Assembly: GCF_030145145.1 (NCBI RefSeq)
Contig: NZ_JAQYWD010000013.1
Coordinates: forward strand, 1 to 64,000
Length of the DNA: 64,000 nucleotides
From: Desulfobacula sp.
GTDB taxonomy: Bacteria > Desulfobacterota > Desulfobacteria > Desulfobacterales > Desulfobacteraceae
Direction: 5' to 3'
The notes beneath the pieces were generated by a model that was not told the origin of the DNA, did no database searches, and worked only from the letters and a program-made list of their open reading frames with translations. Position numbers and translations under genes: made by a program. The stretch's first letter is position 1; each line of letters starts with the position of its first letter. Positions 32,486 to 41,767 of the stretch are shown in pieces.

Positions 32486-32824
32486 ATGGGTATGGTTCTT
32501 CCGGAAAAAGGGCATTTGCTCAGGATCTTTATCGGAGAAAGTGATAAACGAAACGGCATCCCGCTTTACGAATGGATTGTAAAAAAAGCAAGGGAACAGG
32601 GATTGGCCGGGGCAACAGTGACCCGGGGCATCTTAGGGTTTGGTGCACATTCAAGGATTCATACCACAAAAATCCTGAGGCTTTCAGAAGATATGCCCAT
32701 GATCATAGAAATTGTCGATACCCTGGAAAAAATTGATAATTTCTTACCGCTCATTGATCATACCATTAAAGAGGGCCTGGCCATTATAGAGGAAATCCAC
32801 ATTCGGTTCTACCGGACACGTTAG
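32486..32824 (+). CDS. DUF190 family protein
   Basis: 112 residues, start at 32486 or 32492 (AAGGAGGG upstream). Core: LLRIFIGESDKRNGIPLYEW, GLAGATVTRGILGFGAHS and PMIIEIVDTLEKI, the PII-like fold of DUF190. These proteins are commonly encoded beside crcB and are thought to modulate the exporter; the mechanism is not known. Confidence 0.85.
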   Translation: MGMVLPEKGHLLRIFIGESDKRNGIPLYEWIVKKAREQGLAGATVTRGILGFGAHSRIHTTKILRLSEDMPMIIEIVDTLEKIDNFLPLIDHTIKEGLAIIEEIHIRFYRTR

Positions 32825-32834
32825 GCGATTTTTA

Positions 32835-32902
32835 TAGCAATTTTCATTATGACGACAACCAAACCGGGTCAGGCAGCTATTGCGTTTTATAATGAATTGC
32901 TG
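32835..32902. mobile_element. 68-bp deleted derivative of the CAGCAATTCT MITE family
   Basis: Terminal arms TAGCAATTTTCATTAT and ATAATGAATTGCTG, with one CGGGTCAGGC inside. The flanks CGATTTTTA and CGGTTTTTG agree at 7 of 9 positions, compatible with an old target duplication. Confidence 0.5.
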
Positions 32903-32985
32903 CGGTTTTTGATAACGGATTGATTTGATGGGCTGTCAATGCTATAACCGCTTACCAGAAGACTGAACGTTACAAGGACACCAAG

Positions 32986-33399
32986 ATGACGGATTCAAAG
33001 AGGAAAGTACACCATTTTTCAGCCCGGGTGTATTACGAAGACACTGACCATTCAGGGGTTGTATACCATGCAAATTATTTAAAATTCTTTGAACGGGCCA
33101 GGGAAGATATCATTGGGATCACTGTCCTTGCCGACATGTGGCATCAGCATGAAATCGGTTTTGCCGTTTACAACGTCACCATCAAATACCATGACGGGGC
33201 AGTTTTCGGAGATCTCCTGGACATCAGAACCACCGTGAAAAAAGAAGGCAGCTACAGGATTGTTTTTTTCCATGAAGCCTGGCGGCCGAATGGATCAAAG
33301 CCGGCTGTCACCTGTACCCTGGAACTTGTCTGCCTGGGACCGAACAAAAAATTAATACCCATTCCGGATTTAGCGTTCTTGATGGGTGTGGAAACGTAA
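32986..33399 (+). CDS. ybgC: YbgC-type acyl-CoA thioesterase
   Basis: 137 residues, hot-dog fold. The signature VYYEDTDHSGVVYHANYLKF contains the catalytic Asp, and FFERARED and VYNVTIKYHDGAVFGD follow. These enzymes hydrolyse short- or long-chain acyl-CoA. The tol-pal genes that usually accompany ybgC are not nearby. Confidence 0.88.
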   Translation: MTDSKRKVHHFSARVYYEDTDHSGVVYHANYLKFFERAREDIIGITVLADMWHQHEIGFAVYNVTIKYHDGAVFGDLLDIRTTVKKEGSYRIVFFHEAWRPNGSKPAVTCTLELVCLGPNKKLIPIPDLAFLMGVET

Positions 33400-33537
33400 T
33401 CCTTTTGCATTTGTCAGGGGACTCCTGACGTCCTTATCCCTCTTTAACTGCCATGTCGCTGACAGTAAAAATCACTTAAATTCCCCATCGATTCTATCTA
33501 TATGAATATCGCAATCTATTAAAATACTCTTTTTTTA

Positions 33538-33564
33538 TTGACAACCACATCCTTGCATTATACT
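33538..33564 (+). promoter_or_regulatory. candidate promoter of the hydrogenase operon
   Basis: TTGACA (33538-33543) and TATACT (33559-33564) with a short 15-bp spacer, in the AT-rich 300-bp gap upstream of hysB. The gap otherwise shows no gene. Confidence 0.35.
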
Positions 33565-33702
33565 CATAATTACTATCTGGCACAATAAAATTAGGCATAT
33601 TTTGTACAAGGATTGACACGGATTCAAAAACAACAGGTGAGATATAACAAAAAATCAGGTGAAAATGGTTCATTAATTTTTAACAGTATCAAGGAGGTGT
33701 CC

Positions 33703-34659
33703 GTGAAAGACAAACTGATGGTATTGGATGAGCAGCAAAAGCAAACAGGGGTTTCCAGAAGGGCTTTTTTGAAAACCATTACAGGAACAGCGGCTGGAAT
33801 CGGTATTTCCCAAGTGTTCAATCCAGTGCTTATTTCAGCAATGGAAAAGGCCCTTGAAACCCATCCGGTTCTCTGGATTCAAGGGCAAAGCTGTACGGGC
33901 TGCTCCGTTTCTCTGTTGAACAGTGTTGACCCTTCGATTGCCGATATCCTTCTCAAAGTGATCAGTCTTCAATTTCATCCCACGATAATGGCTGCTGAAG
34001 GTGGGGTCGCCATGGAAAATCTATTTAAGATTGCCGAAGCCTACAACGGAAAATTCTCTCTGGTCGTTGAGGGAGCCATTCCTGTAGCTGCAGATGGTAA
34101 ATTCTGTATTGTTGGCGAATTTAATCATCAAGAAATGACCATGGTGGACCTTGTCAAAGACCTGGGTAAAAAAGCCGGTTCGGTTCTTGCGGTGGGTGCC
34201 TGCGCCGCATATGGCGGCATTCCGGCTGCGGAAGGCAATGTCACCGGCGCCACCGGCGTTATGGATTTTTTTAAACTGTATGGCATTCAAACTCCGGTTG
34301 TGAACATCCCCGGTTGTCCGCCGCATCCGGACTGGATTGTGGGATCCATTGCCCATCTGTTAACCAAAGGTCTGCCGGAACTGGATGATGATGGACGTCC
34401 GGTCATTTTCTATGGCAATAACATCCATGACAATTGCCCCCATGTTGAGGAATACGATGCCGGGGAAATGGCCATGACACTCTCCGATGCAAAAGGCTGC
34501 CGTATGGATCTGGGATGTAAAGGTCCGGATACCTATGCGGACTGTTACAAACGCAAATGGAACAGCGGCATGAACTGGTGTGTGGACAATGCCGTGTGTA
34601 TCGGGTGTGTTGAGCCCGGCTTTCCAGATGCCTCATCCCCCTTCTATGAACCCGCATAG
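33703..34659 (+). CDS. hysB: periplasmic [NiFeSe] hydrogenase small subunit
   Basis: 318 residues, GTG start at 33703 chosen because AAGGAGGTG lies 3-11 bp upstream; an upstream TTG adds 30 residues without support. A Tat signal SRRAFLKTITG is present, so the folded heterodimer is exported. Iron-sulfur ligands include CTGCSVSLL, VGACAAYGGIPA, PGCPPHPDWIVG, CPHVEEYD and CIGCVEPGFPD, as in group 1 hydrogenases. It passes electrons from the active site of the large subunit encoded 40 bp downstream to a cytochrome c3-type acceptor. Confidence 0.92.
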   Translation: MKDKLMVLDEQQKQTGVSRRAFLKTITGTAAGIGISQVFNPVLISAMEKALETHPVLWIQGQSCTGCSVSLLNSVDPSIADILLKVISLQFHPTIMAAEGGVAMENLFKIAEAYNGKFSLVVEGAIPVAADGKFCIVGEFNHQEMTMVDLVKDLGKKAGSVLAVGACAAYGGIPAAEGNVTGATGVMDFFKLYGIQTPVVNIPGCPPHPDWIVGSIAHLLTKGLPELDDDGRPVIFYGNNIHDNCPHVEEYDAGEMAMTLSDAKGCRMDLGCKGPDTYADCYKRKWNSGMNWCVDNAVCIGCVEPGFPDASSPFYEPA

Positions 34660-34699
34660 CAAAATATCCAAAACTTTTTAAACCTGAGGAGGTTTTATT

Positions 34700-36211
34700 A
34701 TGGCAGGCTGTAAACCACAAGCTGCTCCGGTGGGAGCCGGAAAAAAAATTAAGATTGCCATTGATCCGTTAACCCGGATTGAGGGTCACCTTAAAGCTGA
34801 AGTTGAAGTGAAAGACGGTGTTGTTGTTGATGCCAGAATATTTGGCGGTATGTTCCGGGGTTTTGAACAGATATTGATCGGCAGGGACCCCAGGGATGCG
34901 ATCCAGATTACCCAGCGGATCTGCGGCGTCTGCCCGACGGCCCATGCCACGGCATCTGCCCTGGCACTGGATGATGCGTTCAATGTGACACTCACTGAAA
35001 ACGGCAGAATTGCAAGGAACCTGATTTTAGGGGCCAATTTTTTGCAATCCCATATTCTTCATTTCTATCATCTGGCTGCATTGGATTATGTGAATGGTCC
35101 TGATGTTGCCCCGTTCGTCCCAAGATATGCAAAAAACGATGTCCGTGTTTCCAAAGACATTAACGACATTGCCGTGGGCCAATACCTTGAAGCCCTTGAA
35201 ATCAGAAAAATTCTCCACGAGATGGTCGCCCTTTTGGGGGGAAAAATGCCCCATGTTCAGGGGATTGTTGTGGGAGGAACCACAGAAATTCCCACCCGGG
35301 AAGCGTTAAATGCCTATGCGGATCGTTTCAAGATTGTTAAAAAATTTATCATGGAAAAATATCTCCCCATCGTTTACCTGCTGGCAGGCCCCTACGGGGA
35401 TCTTTTGAAAACCGGCGGCGGATATCACAATTGTGTTGCCTGGGGGGTATTCCCAATGGATAGCGCGGGCAACACACTTCATAAAAGAGGGGTTTTTACC
35501 GAAGGTAAGGACTATCCGGTTAATACAGCTCTCATTAAAGAATATGTAAAATATTCTTATTTTGATGATGCCACAACGGGCTTAACCCCCTCCCAGGGAA
35601 AAACCGTTCCTGCCCCCGACAAAGAAAGGGCTTACAGCTTTATCAAGGCTCCCAGATACAATAACAAACCCCATGAAGCCGGACCCCTTGCAAGAATGTG
35701 GGTCACCAATCCGGAGCTGTCCAAGATCGGCCAGGAAAAACTGGGGGTCAAAAACATGCGGGATATCGGAGACGCGGCATTCTCTATTCTCGGCAGACAT
35801 GTTGCCCGGGCGGAAGAAACGGCCATGGTGGCGGGTGCTGTTGAACAATGGCTGGCAGAAGCCGTGCCCGGCAAAGAGACCTATGTTTCTGCACCCATCC
35901 CGGATTCATCCGAAGGACTTGGGCTCACTGAAGCCCCCCGGGGTGCATTGCTTCACTACATTAACATTAAAGATAAAAAAATTGCCAATTACCAGGTCAC
36001 TTCGGCCACCATCTGGAATGCCAACCCCATGGATGACATGGGCCAGAGAGGCCCCATGGAGCAGGCCCTGATTGGGGTTCCGGTTCCTGACACTGAAAAC
36101 CCGGTGAACGTGGGACGGCTGGTCCGCTCCTTTGACCCCTGACTGGGATGTGCCGTCCACGTGCTGGACGCAGACACCGGCAGAAAAATCAAAGTAGAAA
36201 TTCCATTATAA
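34700..36211 (+). CDS. hysA: [NiFeSe] hydrogenase large subunit, selenocysteine at UGA 36140
   Basis: Read through the in-frame TGA at 36140-36142, the protein has 503 residues. N-terminal ligands lie in RICGVCPTAHATAS. The C-terminal ligand motif becomes DPULGCAVH (DPUxxCxxH), followed by a 16-residue tail VLDADTGRKIKVEIPL that is removed after the His during maturation, then TAA at 36209. Stopping at the TGA would give 480 residues without the second pair of nickel ligands, a non-functional enzyme. A hairpin right after the TGA could act as SECIS. The [NiFeSe] type is typical of sulfate reducers and oxidises H2 in the periplasm. RBS TGAGGAGG is 8 bp upstream. Confidence 0.93.
36143..36180 (+). 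promoter_or_regulatory. candidate bacterial SECIS element
   Basis: Directly 3' of the UGA, CGTCCA/TGGACG forms a 6-bp stem with the 5-nt loop CGTGC (36154-36170), placed about 11 nt from the UGA. Bacterial SECIS hairpins lie at this spacing inside the coding sequence and bind SelB. Confidence 0.6.
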
Positions 36212-36240
36212 TTTAGATGGATTTTACCTGAACAAAACTT

Positions 36241-36273
36241 AAGGGGATGATGTTTTTCATCCCCTTTTTTTTT
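36241..36273 (+). terminator. intrinsic terminator after hysA
   Basis: AAGGGGATGA/TCATCCCCTT stem with a 6-nt loop and a nine-T tract. Confidence 0.9.
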
Positions 36274-36304
36274 ACTCGAAAATCTTTGATGAACAGGGTA
36301 AGTA

Positions 36305-36811
36305 ATGATAACAATTGACAAAATGGAACGTCTATCCAAAATGAAAAAACTGTTAGTACTGGGGGTAGGCAATATCCTCATGACGGACGAAGGAGCCGGA
36401 GTGCATGCGGTTCATGAGTTCTGGAAAGAAAAAGACACATATGATGACACCCTGGTTGATTTTATAGACGGCGGAACCTTTACCCAGGACATCTTCTACC
36501 TGTTTGAAACCTACGAACACGTCCTGGTGTTGGATATTGTCAGGGCCGGGCATGAAGCCGGCACCCTTTACAGCCTTGACGAAGATGATCTGGTAAAAAA
36601 TGAAAAACAGATGTTATCCCTTCATGATATCGATCTGCTGGACTCTCTGGACATGGCCCAGATGAGAGGACACCGGCCCAAGCTGAAGGTGGTGGGGATT
36701 GAACCGGACAAAATTGACTGGGGAACCCAAATGACCCCGGCACTTGTCAAGGCGTTTCCATCCTTCATGCAAGTGGCAAGAAAACAGATTGAAACCCTTT
36801 TAAACGAATAA
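36305..36811 (+). CDS. hysD: hydrogenase maturation endopeptidase (HysD/HybD type)
   Basis: 168 residues from ATG 36305; an alternative start at 36341 gives the usual N-terminus MKKLLVLGVGNILMTDEGAG. Nickel-sensing residues are Glu in MTDEGAG, Asp in VLDIVRAG and His in LSLHDIDLLD. The enzyme cleaves the C-terminal tail of the large subunit after nickel insertion. It sits 93 bp after hysA, beyond a terminator, so it may have its own promoter. Confidence 0.85.
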   Translation: MITIDKMERLSKMKKLLVLGVGNILMTDEGAGVHAVHEFWKEKDTYDDTLVDFIDGGTFTQDIFYLFETYEHVLVLDIVRAGHEAGTLYSLDEDDLVKNEKQMLSLHDIDLLDSLDMAQMRGHRPKLKVVGIEPDKIDWGTQMTPALVKAFPSFMQVARKQIETLLNE

Positions 36812-36879
36812 TTACGACTGACTGCCTGATCGAGAACGCCGTGTTTGGATGGCTCGCAGAGGATTTATTCAAACACCAC

Positions 36880-37890
36880 TTAACAAATTCTGGGCAACTG
36901 GTCTCCCGTCAGCATGTCAATGATTCTCACGCCGCCAATGGCGGTATGAAGGAAGACGCTGCCAGGGTCTTCCCGGGTGACGTCGCCAATGATCATGGCC
37001 TCTTTTCCAAACTCATCCTGCTGGATGATCTCCAACGCTTTTTGGGCATCCCTTTCCGGGACAAAGGCGATCAATTTACCTTCATTGGCAATATAGAGCG
37101 GATCAAACCCCAGCAACTCGCAGGTTCCCCGGACCGCTCCCCTGATGGGCAAAGAGAGTTCATCTATTTTCATTCCCACCCGGGATTGAGCCGCAATCTC
37201 ATTTAACGTTGTCCCCAGGCCCCCCCTTGTGGGATCCCGCAGCACATGGACATCACAGTCAGACTGGACCAGGGACTGAACCATTTTATTTAACGGGGCT
37301 GAATCGGTTTGGATATTTGAATCAAACTGCAGTCCTTCCCGGGAACTTAAGACAGCAATCCCATGATCCGCAATGGTACCGCTGACAATAATTTTATCTC
37401 CGGGTACGGCATTGCAGCCGGACACATCCGTGTGAGGGGGGATCACGCCGATCCCGGACGTATTGATAAAAATCTTATCGGCTTTTCCCTGGGGAACCAC
37501 CTTGGTATCGCCGGTGACAATCCTGACCCCGGCCTTTTGGGCCGCCCTTGCCATGGACTCAAGAATTGTCTTTAACGTCTTTACCGGCAGCCCTTCTTCA
37601 ATAATCAGGCCCACACTGATAAACCTGGGGATGGCGCCGCACATGGCAATATCATTGATGGTACCGTTCACGGCCAGATCTCCGATATTTCCGCCGGGAA
37701 AGAAAATCGGGTCCACCACATACGAGTCAGTGGAAAAAGCAAGTTTGGTGCCGTCAATATCCAGGGTTGCACCGTCATCCTGCTTTGATAATTCAGGATT
37801 TTCAAACAAGGGCAGGATCATATCGGAAAACAACGCGTGGGAAACCTTTCCCCCGGACCCATGGTCGAGTAATATTTTTTCTTCAGTCAT
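36880..37890 (-). CDS. hypE: hydrogenase maturation protein HypE
   Basis: 336 residues. AIR-synthase-like ATPase with LDHGSGGKVSHAL, GGNIGDLAVNGTINDIAMCG and VHVLRDPTRGGLGTTLNEIA. The protein ends PRIC, with the C-terminal cysteine that accepts the carbamoyl group from HypF and is dehydrated to thiocyanate, the source of the cyanide ligands of the NiFe site. Last gene of the hypC-F-D-E run. Confidence 0.95.
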   Translation of the reverse strand: MTEEKILLDHGSGGKVSHALFSDMILPLFENPELSKQDDGATLDIDGTKLAFSTDSYVVDPIFFPGGNIGDLAVNGTINDIAMCGAIPRFISVGLIIEEGLPVKTLKTILESMARAAQKAGVRIVTGDTKVVPQGKADKIFINTSGIGVIPPHTDVSGCNAVPGDKIIVSGTIADHGIAVLSSREGLQFDSNIQTDSAPLNKMVQSLVQSDCDVHVLRDPTRGGLGTTLNEIAAQSRVGMKIDELSLPIRGAVRGTCELLGFDPLYIANEGKLIAFVPERDAQKALEIIQQDEFGKEAMIIGDVTREDPGSVFLHTAIGGVRIIDMLTGDQLPRIC

Positions 37891-37907
37891 TTTTTTTTCC
37901 TGTTCCC

Positions 37908-38993
37908 CTAACTATATCGGTAAAATGCCGCACAAGACCCTTCACTGGAAACCATGCAGGGGCCCACGGGTGTCATGGGGGTGCATTTTGTCTTATAAAG
38001 GGCACAGTCGTAAGGTGTTTTCAACCCCATGAGAATTTCCCCACAGGCACATCCTTTTGGTTCAGGCACATCGGGCATGTCCATTCCAAATTTTATGGCG
38101 GCATCAAATTTTTTAAACGCTTGTTTCAGCTGCATGCCACTGGAAGGAATTTGGCCGATCCCCCTCCAGGTAGCATCACAGATCTCAAACACCTGGTTCA
38201 TGATCTGTTTTGCCTTTTCATTACCGGCATCCGAAACTGCCCGGGCATAGGCATTTTCAAGGGCAGGGGCGCCTGCCTCATTCTGCTGGATCAACCGAAG
38301 GATGGCCGTTAAAATATCAACAGGCTCAAATCCTGCAATCACGGACGGAATATCATATTTCTCAAAGGTATCCTGATACGCACGGGTTCCGGTAATCACA
38401 GAAACATGACCCGGAAGGATAAACCCGTCAATGGAGACACCCTCTGTTTCCATCAATGCAGCCAGGGCCGGGGGGGTGAGTTTATGGGCCGAATAAATGG
38501 AAAAGTTATCCAGTTTTTCCTTGATTCCCATAAGAATGCCGGCCGCAATGGTGGGGATGGTGGTTTCAAATCCCACGGCACAAAATACCACCTCTTTGGC
38601 TTTATTCTCCCGGGCAATGGCAAGGGCATCAGATATCGAATAAACGATCCTCACATCAGCGCCTGACGCTTTCTCCCGGGCCAGGGTCGACCGGGATCCC
38701 GGCACGCGCATGAGATCCCCAAAGGTGGTCACAATCACATTCTTCACCCTTGCAAACGCGACAAAGGCGTCCATATCTCGTTGCGCAGTCACACACACCG
38801 GGCATCCCGGACCGGACAGCAGCGTAATCCCTTCGGGTAACACGCTCCGGATGCCATGCCTGAAAATGGACGTGGTATGGGTACCACACACTTCCATCAA
38901 TCTTAGATTTTTTTTGCTGACCAAATGAATTTTTTTAACAAGACCCCTTGCCAGCAAGGCATCCCTGTATTCTTCAATATATTTTAAACTCAT
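37908..38993 (-). CDS. hypD: hydrogenase maturation protein HypD
   Basis: 361 residues. Motifs MEVCGTHTTSIFRHGIR, LLSGPGCPVCVT, FETTIPTIA and GCACGEILMG hold the conserved cysteines for the [4Fe-4S] cluster and for Fe(CN)2CO assembly together with HypC and HypE. The start is adjacent to the end of hypF. Confidence 0.95.
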   Translation of the reverse strand: MSLKYIEEYRDALLARGLVKKIHLVSKKNLRLMEVCGTHTTSIFRHGIRSVLPEGITLLSGPGCPVCVTAQRDMDAFVAFARVKNVIVTTFGDLMRVPGSRSTLAREKASGADVRIVYSISDALAIARENKAKEVVFCAVGFETTIPTIAAGILMGIKEKLDNFSIYSAHKLTPPALAALMETEGVSIDGFILPGHVSVITGTRAYQDTFEKYDIPSVIAGFEPVDILTAILRLIQQNEAGAPALENAYARAVSDAGNEKAKQIMNQVFEICDATWRGIGQIPSSGMQLKQAFKKFDAAIKFGMDMPDVPEPKGCACGEILMGLKTPYDCALYKTKCTPMTPVGPCMVSSEGSCAAFYRYS

Positions 38994-41318
38994 CTATTCT
39001 TTTCCTTCCCTGGCAGCTGCAATCACTGCTTGCCCCAGACAAATCCCCCCATCCCCAAAGGGAACCTTTGTATGGGTATATACGGTCAAATTGTTTTCTT
39101 CAAGGGCCCTGATCATGAGGTTCAAAATGATATCGTTATTAAACACACCACCTGAAAGGACTATTTTTCTAATCCCGGTCTGCTGGCTCACCGTTACCGC
39201 TGCCATCCGGAATGCCTGGACAAGGGTATGATGAAACGTTGAGCTGATGGTACCGGCAGATCTGTTCTGTCTTAATTCCCCTATCATCTGCCGGATACCG
39301 GGCATTAAATTAATTTCAAAGGAATCGTCCGGGTCATTATGGAGACTTGCTGCCAGTTCGAATGCATAGCCCTCCCCTGTGGAATTTTCATCTGCCAGGG
39401 CTTCCAGTTCCATTGCCGCCTGGCTTTCATGGGAAATTTTATGCCGGATACATAAAAGAGAGGCCACCGCATCAAACAGCCGTCCTGCACTGGATGTCAA
39501 CGGGGAGTTTACGTTTTTTTCCATCATTTTGCCGACAAAAGACAATTTTTCTCTCCCCATCTCCCGGACATAGGGGAGATCCAGGGTTAAAAAATCATTT
39601 CCCATGGCCTGGTAAAGAACCGATGCCGCCATACGCCAGGGCTCCAGAACGGCAGCATCGCCACCGGGCATTTTAAGATAAGACAGGTGGGCTTTCCGCT
39701 TGAAGCCTTTTTGCGTGCATAACAGGATTTCCCCGCCCCAGATGTGGCCGTCTGTCCCATACCCGGTGCCATCCAGGGTGATGGCAATCACCGCTTCATC
39801 CAGATTATTTTCCGCCATACAGGCGGCAGCATGGGCATGGTGATGCTGAATCGCCACTTTTTTTACGGTCTTCTGGGCCAGGGCATATGCGGTACTGTAA
39901 TATCCCGGGTGCATATCATGGGCAATGATCGCCGGCTGGATATCGAACATCTGTTGTAAATGATCAATACTGTCTTGATATACCTCATAACTCTTTACAT
40001 TCTCCAGATCCCCGATATGGGGACTTAAAAATGCATGATGATTCCGGGTCAGACAAATCGTATTTTTGAGCCCGGCGCCACATCCCAGAATTTTCGGTAA
40101 TTTCTGTTTTAAAACAATGGGCAGGGGGGCATACCCCCTTGAACGGCGGATAAATCTTGTCCGGCCGGCCTGGACCCGGACAATGGAATCATCTGCCCGA
40201 AAACAAATCTCCCGGTTGTGTAATAGAACATAATCCGCCATGGAAGAAACCGCGTCCAGTGCATCCTCATTCTCAATGGAAAGCGGTTCTCCTGAACGGT
40301 TACCGGAAGTCATCACCAGAACGCAAGGTCCTTTTTCCAGCAGCAAATAATGCAGGGGCGTATAGGGCAGCATGATCCCGAGGCAAGGGTTAAAGGGCGC
40401 CACTTCCGATGCCAGTCCCGGGATATGCCCCTCCTTGACCTGCTTTTTGGTCAACAGGACAATGGGTCGGGAAACAGATTCCAACAATTCCTTTTCCCGG
40501 CCACTGACATGAACGTGGTCAAACAAAACCGAAGCAGATTCTGCCATCAGGGCAAAGGGCTTATGCGGGCGGCCTTTTCTTTGCCTCAGGCGCTGAACCG
40601 CTGACTGGTTTGCGGCATCGCAGGCCAGATGAAATCCGCCAAGCCCCTTTACGGCAACAATCCTGCCCCGGCTTAAATACTGGGCAGCCAAGGTGATGGC
40701 TGTTTTTGAACCTGATACAATCCGGTTACCCCCCGGGTCTGTCAACGACACCTGGGGACCGCATTCCGGGCAGGCATTGGGCTGGGCATGAAACCGTCTG
40801 TTCAGCGGGTCATCATATTCCTGTTGACAAGCCGCACACATCTTAAAGTGTCGCATGGACGTCTGGGGCCGGTCATAGGGAATATCTTCAATAATCGTAT
40901 ACCGGGGACCGCAATTGGTACAATTGATAAATGGGTATTGGTACCGCCGGTCCCGGGGATCTTTCATTTCAGACAGGCAGTCCCGGCAAAGGGTTACATC
41001 GGGAGAAATTAAAGTACGCCGTTGCTTGGACGTCTGGCTCTTCACAATTTGAAAACAAGAAAATTTCCGGGATGGTGCATCATTGGTGCTAATATGGGTC
41101 ACTGACGCCAGCAACGGGCTCTTATGATATACCTCATTGGAAAATTGCTCAATTTGTTCAGGCAATCCTTCCAAGAGGACACACACGCCAAGGGATGTAT
41201 TGGACACCTCACCGGTGAGGTGGTATTTTTTTGCCAGACCGAATAAAAAAGGTCTAAACCCTACGCCTTGAACCACACCACTGATGTCCAGCCGTTTTAC
41301 AACCCGCGACCCCTTCAT
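38994..41318 (-). CDS. hypF: carbamoyltransferase HypF
   Basis: 774 residues, standard length. Order: acylphosphatase domain (GVVQGVGFRPF, residues 1-95), two zinc fingers (CRDCLSEM...CTNCGPRY and CAACQQEY...CPECG, about 110-190), YrdC-like domain (GGFHLACDA) and Kae1-like domain (HHHAHAAACMAENN). It converts carbamoyl phosphate and ATP to carbamoyl-adenylate and carbamoylates HypE. Lies between hypC and hypD on the minus strand. Confidence 0.95.
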   Translation of the reverse strand: MKGSRVVKRLDISGVVQGVGFRPFLFGLAKKYHLTGEVSNTSLGVCVLLEGLPEQIEQFSNEVYHKSPLLASVTHISTNDAPSRKFSCFQIVKSQTSKQRRTLISPDVTLCRDCLSEMKDPRDRRYQYPFINCTNCGPRYTIIEDIPYDRPQTSMRHFKMCAACQQEYDDPLNRRFHAQPNACPECGPQVSLTDPGGNRIVSGSKTAITLAAQYLSRGRIVAVKGLGGFHLACDAANQSAVQRLRQRKGRPHKPFALMAESASVLFDHVHVSGREKELLESVSRPIVLLTKKQVKEGHIPGLASEVAPFNPCLGIMLPYTPLHYLLLEKGPCVLVMTSGNRSGEPLSIENEDALDAVSSMADYVLLHNREICFRADDSIVRVQAGRTRFIRRSRGYAPLPIVLKQKLPKILGCGAGLKNTICLTRNHHAFLSPHIGDLENVKSYEVYQDSIDHLQQMFDIQPAIIAHDMHPGYYSTAYALAQKTVKKVAIQHHHAHAAACMAENNLDEAVIAITLDGTGYGTDGHIWGGEILLCTQKGFKRKAHLSYLKMPGGDAAVLEPWRMAASVLYQAMGNDFLTLDLPYVREMGREKLSFVGKMMEKNVNSPLTSSAGRLFDAVASLLCIRHKISHESQAAMELEALADENSTGEGYAFELAASLHNDPDDSFEINLMPGIRQMIGELRQNRSAGTISSTFHHTLVQAFRMAAVTVSQQTGIRKIVLSGGVFNNDIILNLMIRALEENNLTVYTHTKVPFGDGGICLGQAVIAAAREGKE

Positions 41319-41324
41319 GAACCG

Positions 41325-41576
41325 TTACACGTCATCATTCAAACCATGGGTCTGTTGAGGATCGGCAGCCAGTATCCGGCGCATATCTTCCAGGGTCTGA
41401 AGGGCAGCCACTTCATCCACCTTGTTGATGGCAAATCCTGCATGGACAATGACATACTCCCCGATCTTCACATCATCCAGAAGCAGGATACTGGTTTCCC
41501 GGACCACACCGTCCACATCCACCCGGGCAACCGTGCTATTGATCTCAATAATTTTAGACGGTACAGCTAAGCACAT
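41325..41576 (-). CDS. hypC: hydrogenase maturation chaperone HypC
   Basis: 83 residues starting MCLAVPSKIIEI, whose Cys2 is the functional residue that binds the iron centre and the large-subunit precursor. The rest (GEYVIVHAGFAINKVDE) fits the OB-like fold. First gene of the minus-strand hyp operon, convergent with the hydrogenase operon. Confidence 0.95.
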   Translation of the reverse strand: MCLAVPSKIIEINSTVARVDVDGVVRETSILLLDDVKIGEYVIVHAGFAINKVDEVAALQTLEDMRRILAADPQQTHGLNDDV

Positions 41577-41661
41577 AGTGTTTACCCCTATTTAAAGTTG
41601 AGGGATGAATATACCACAAAATGACCATTGAACAAACCTTATTTTAAACTTGTCTTCTGTA

Positions 41662-41685
41662 TTGAATGTGATATATTACATCCAA
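41662..41685. promoter_or_regulatory. candidate operator upstream of the GntR regulator
   Basis: TTGAATGT-GATATATT-ACATCCAA: 8-bp arms with one mismatch about an AT-rich centre, 83 bp before the regulator gene and 86 bp from hypC. GntR/FadR-type proteins often bind such dyads. It could serve either direction. Confidence 0.4.
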
Positions 41686-41767
41686 TGTAGTATTCATGGA
41701 TATGATATTCCCGGGTTTATCCGGGAACGCATTTTAAATGACAACAAACCGAAAAAAGGCTTAAACC

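Noticed and set aside
33411-33430. GTCAGGGGACTCCTGAC hairpin after ybgC as a terminator
   Set aside because: Stem is short and there is no T-tract; too weak to call.
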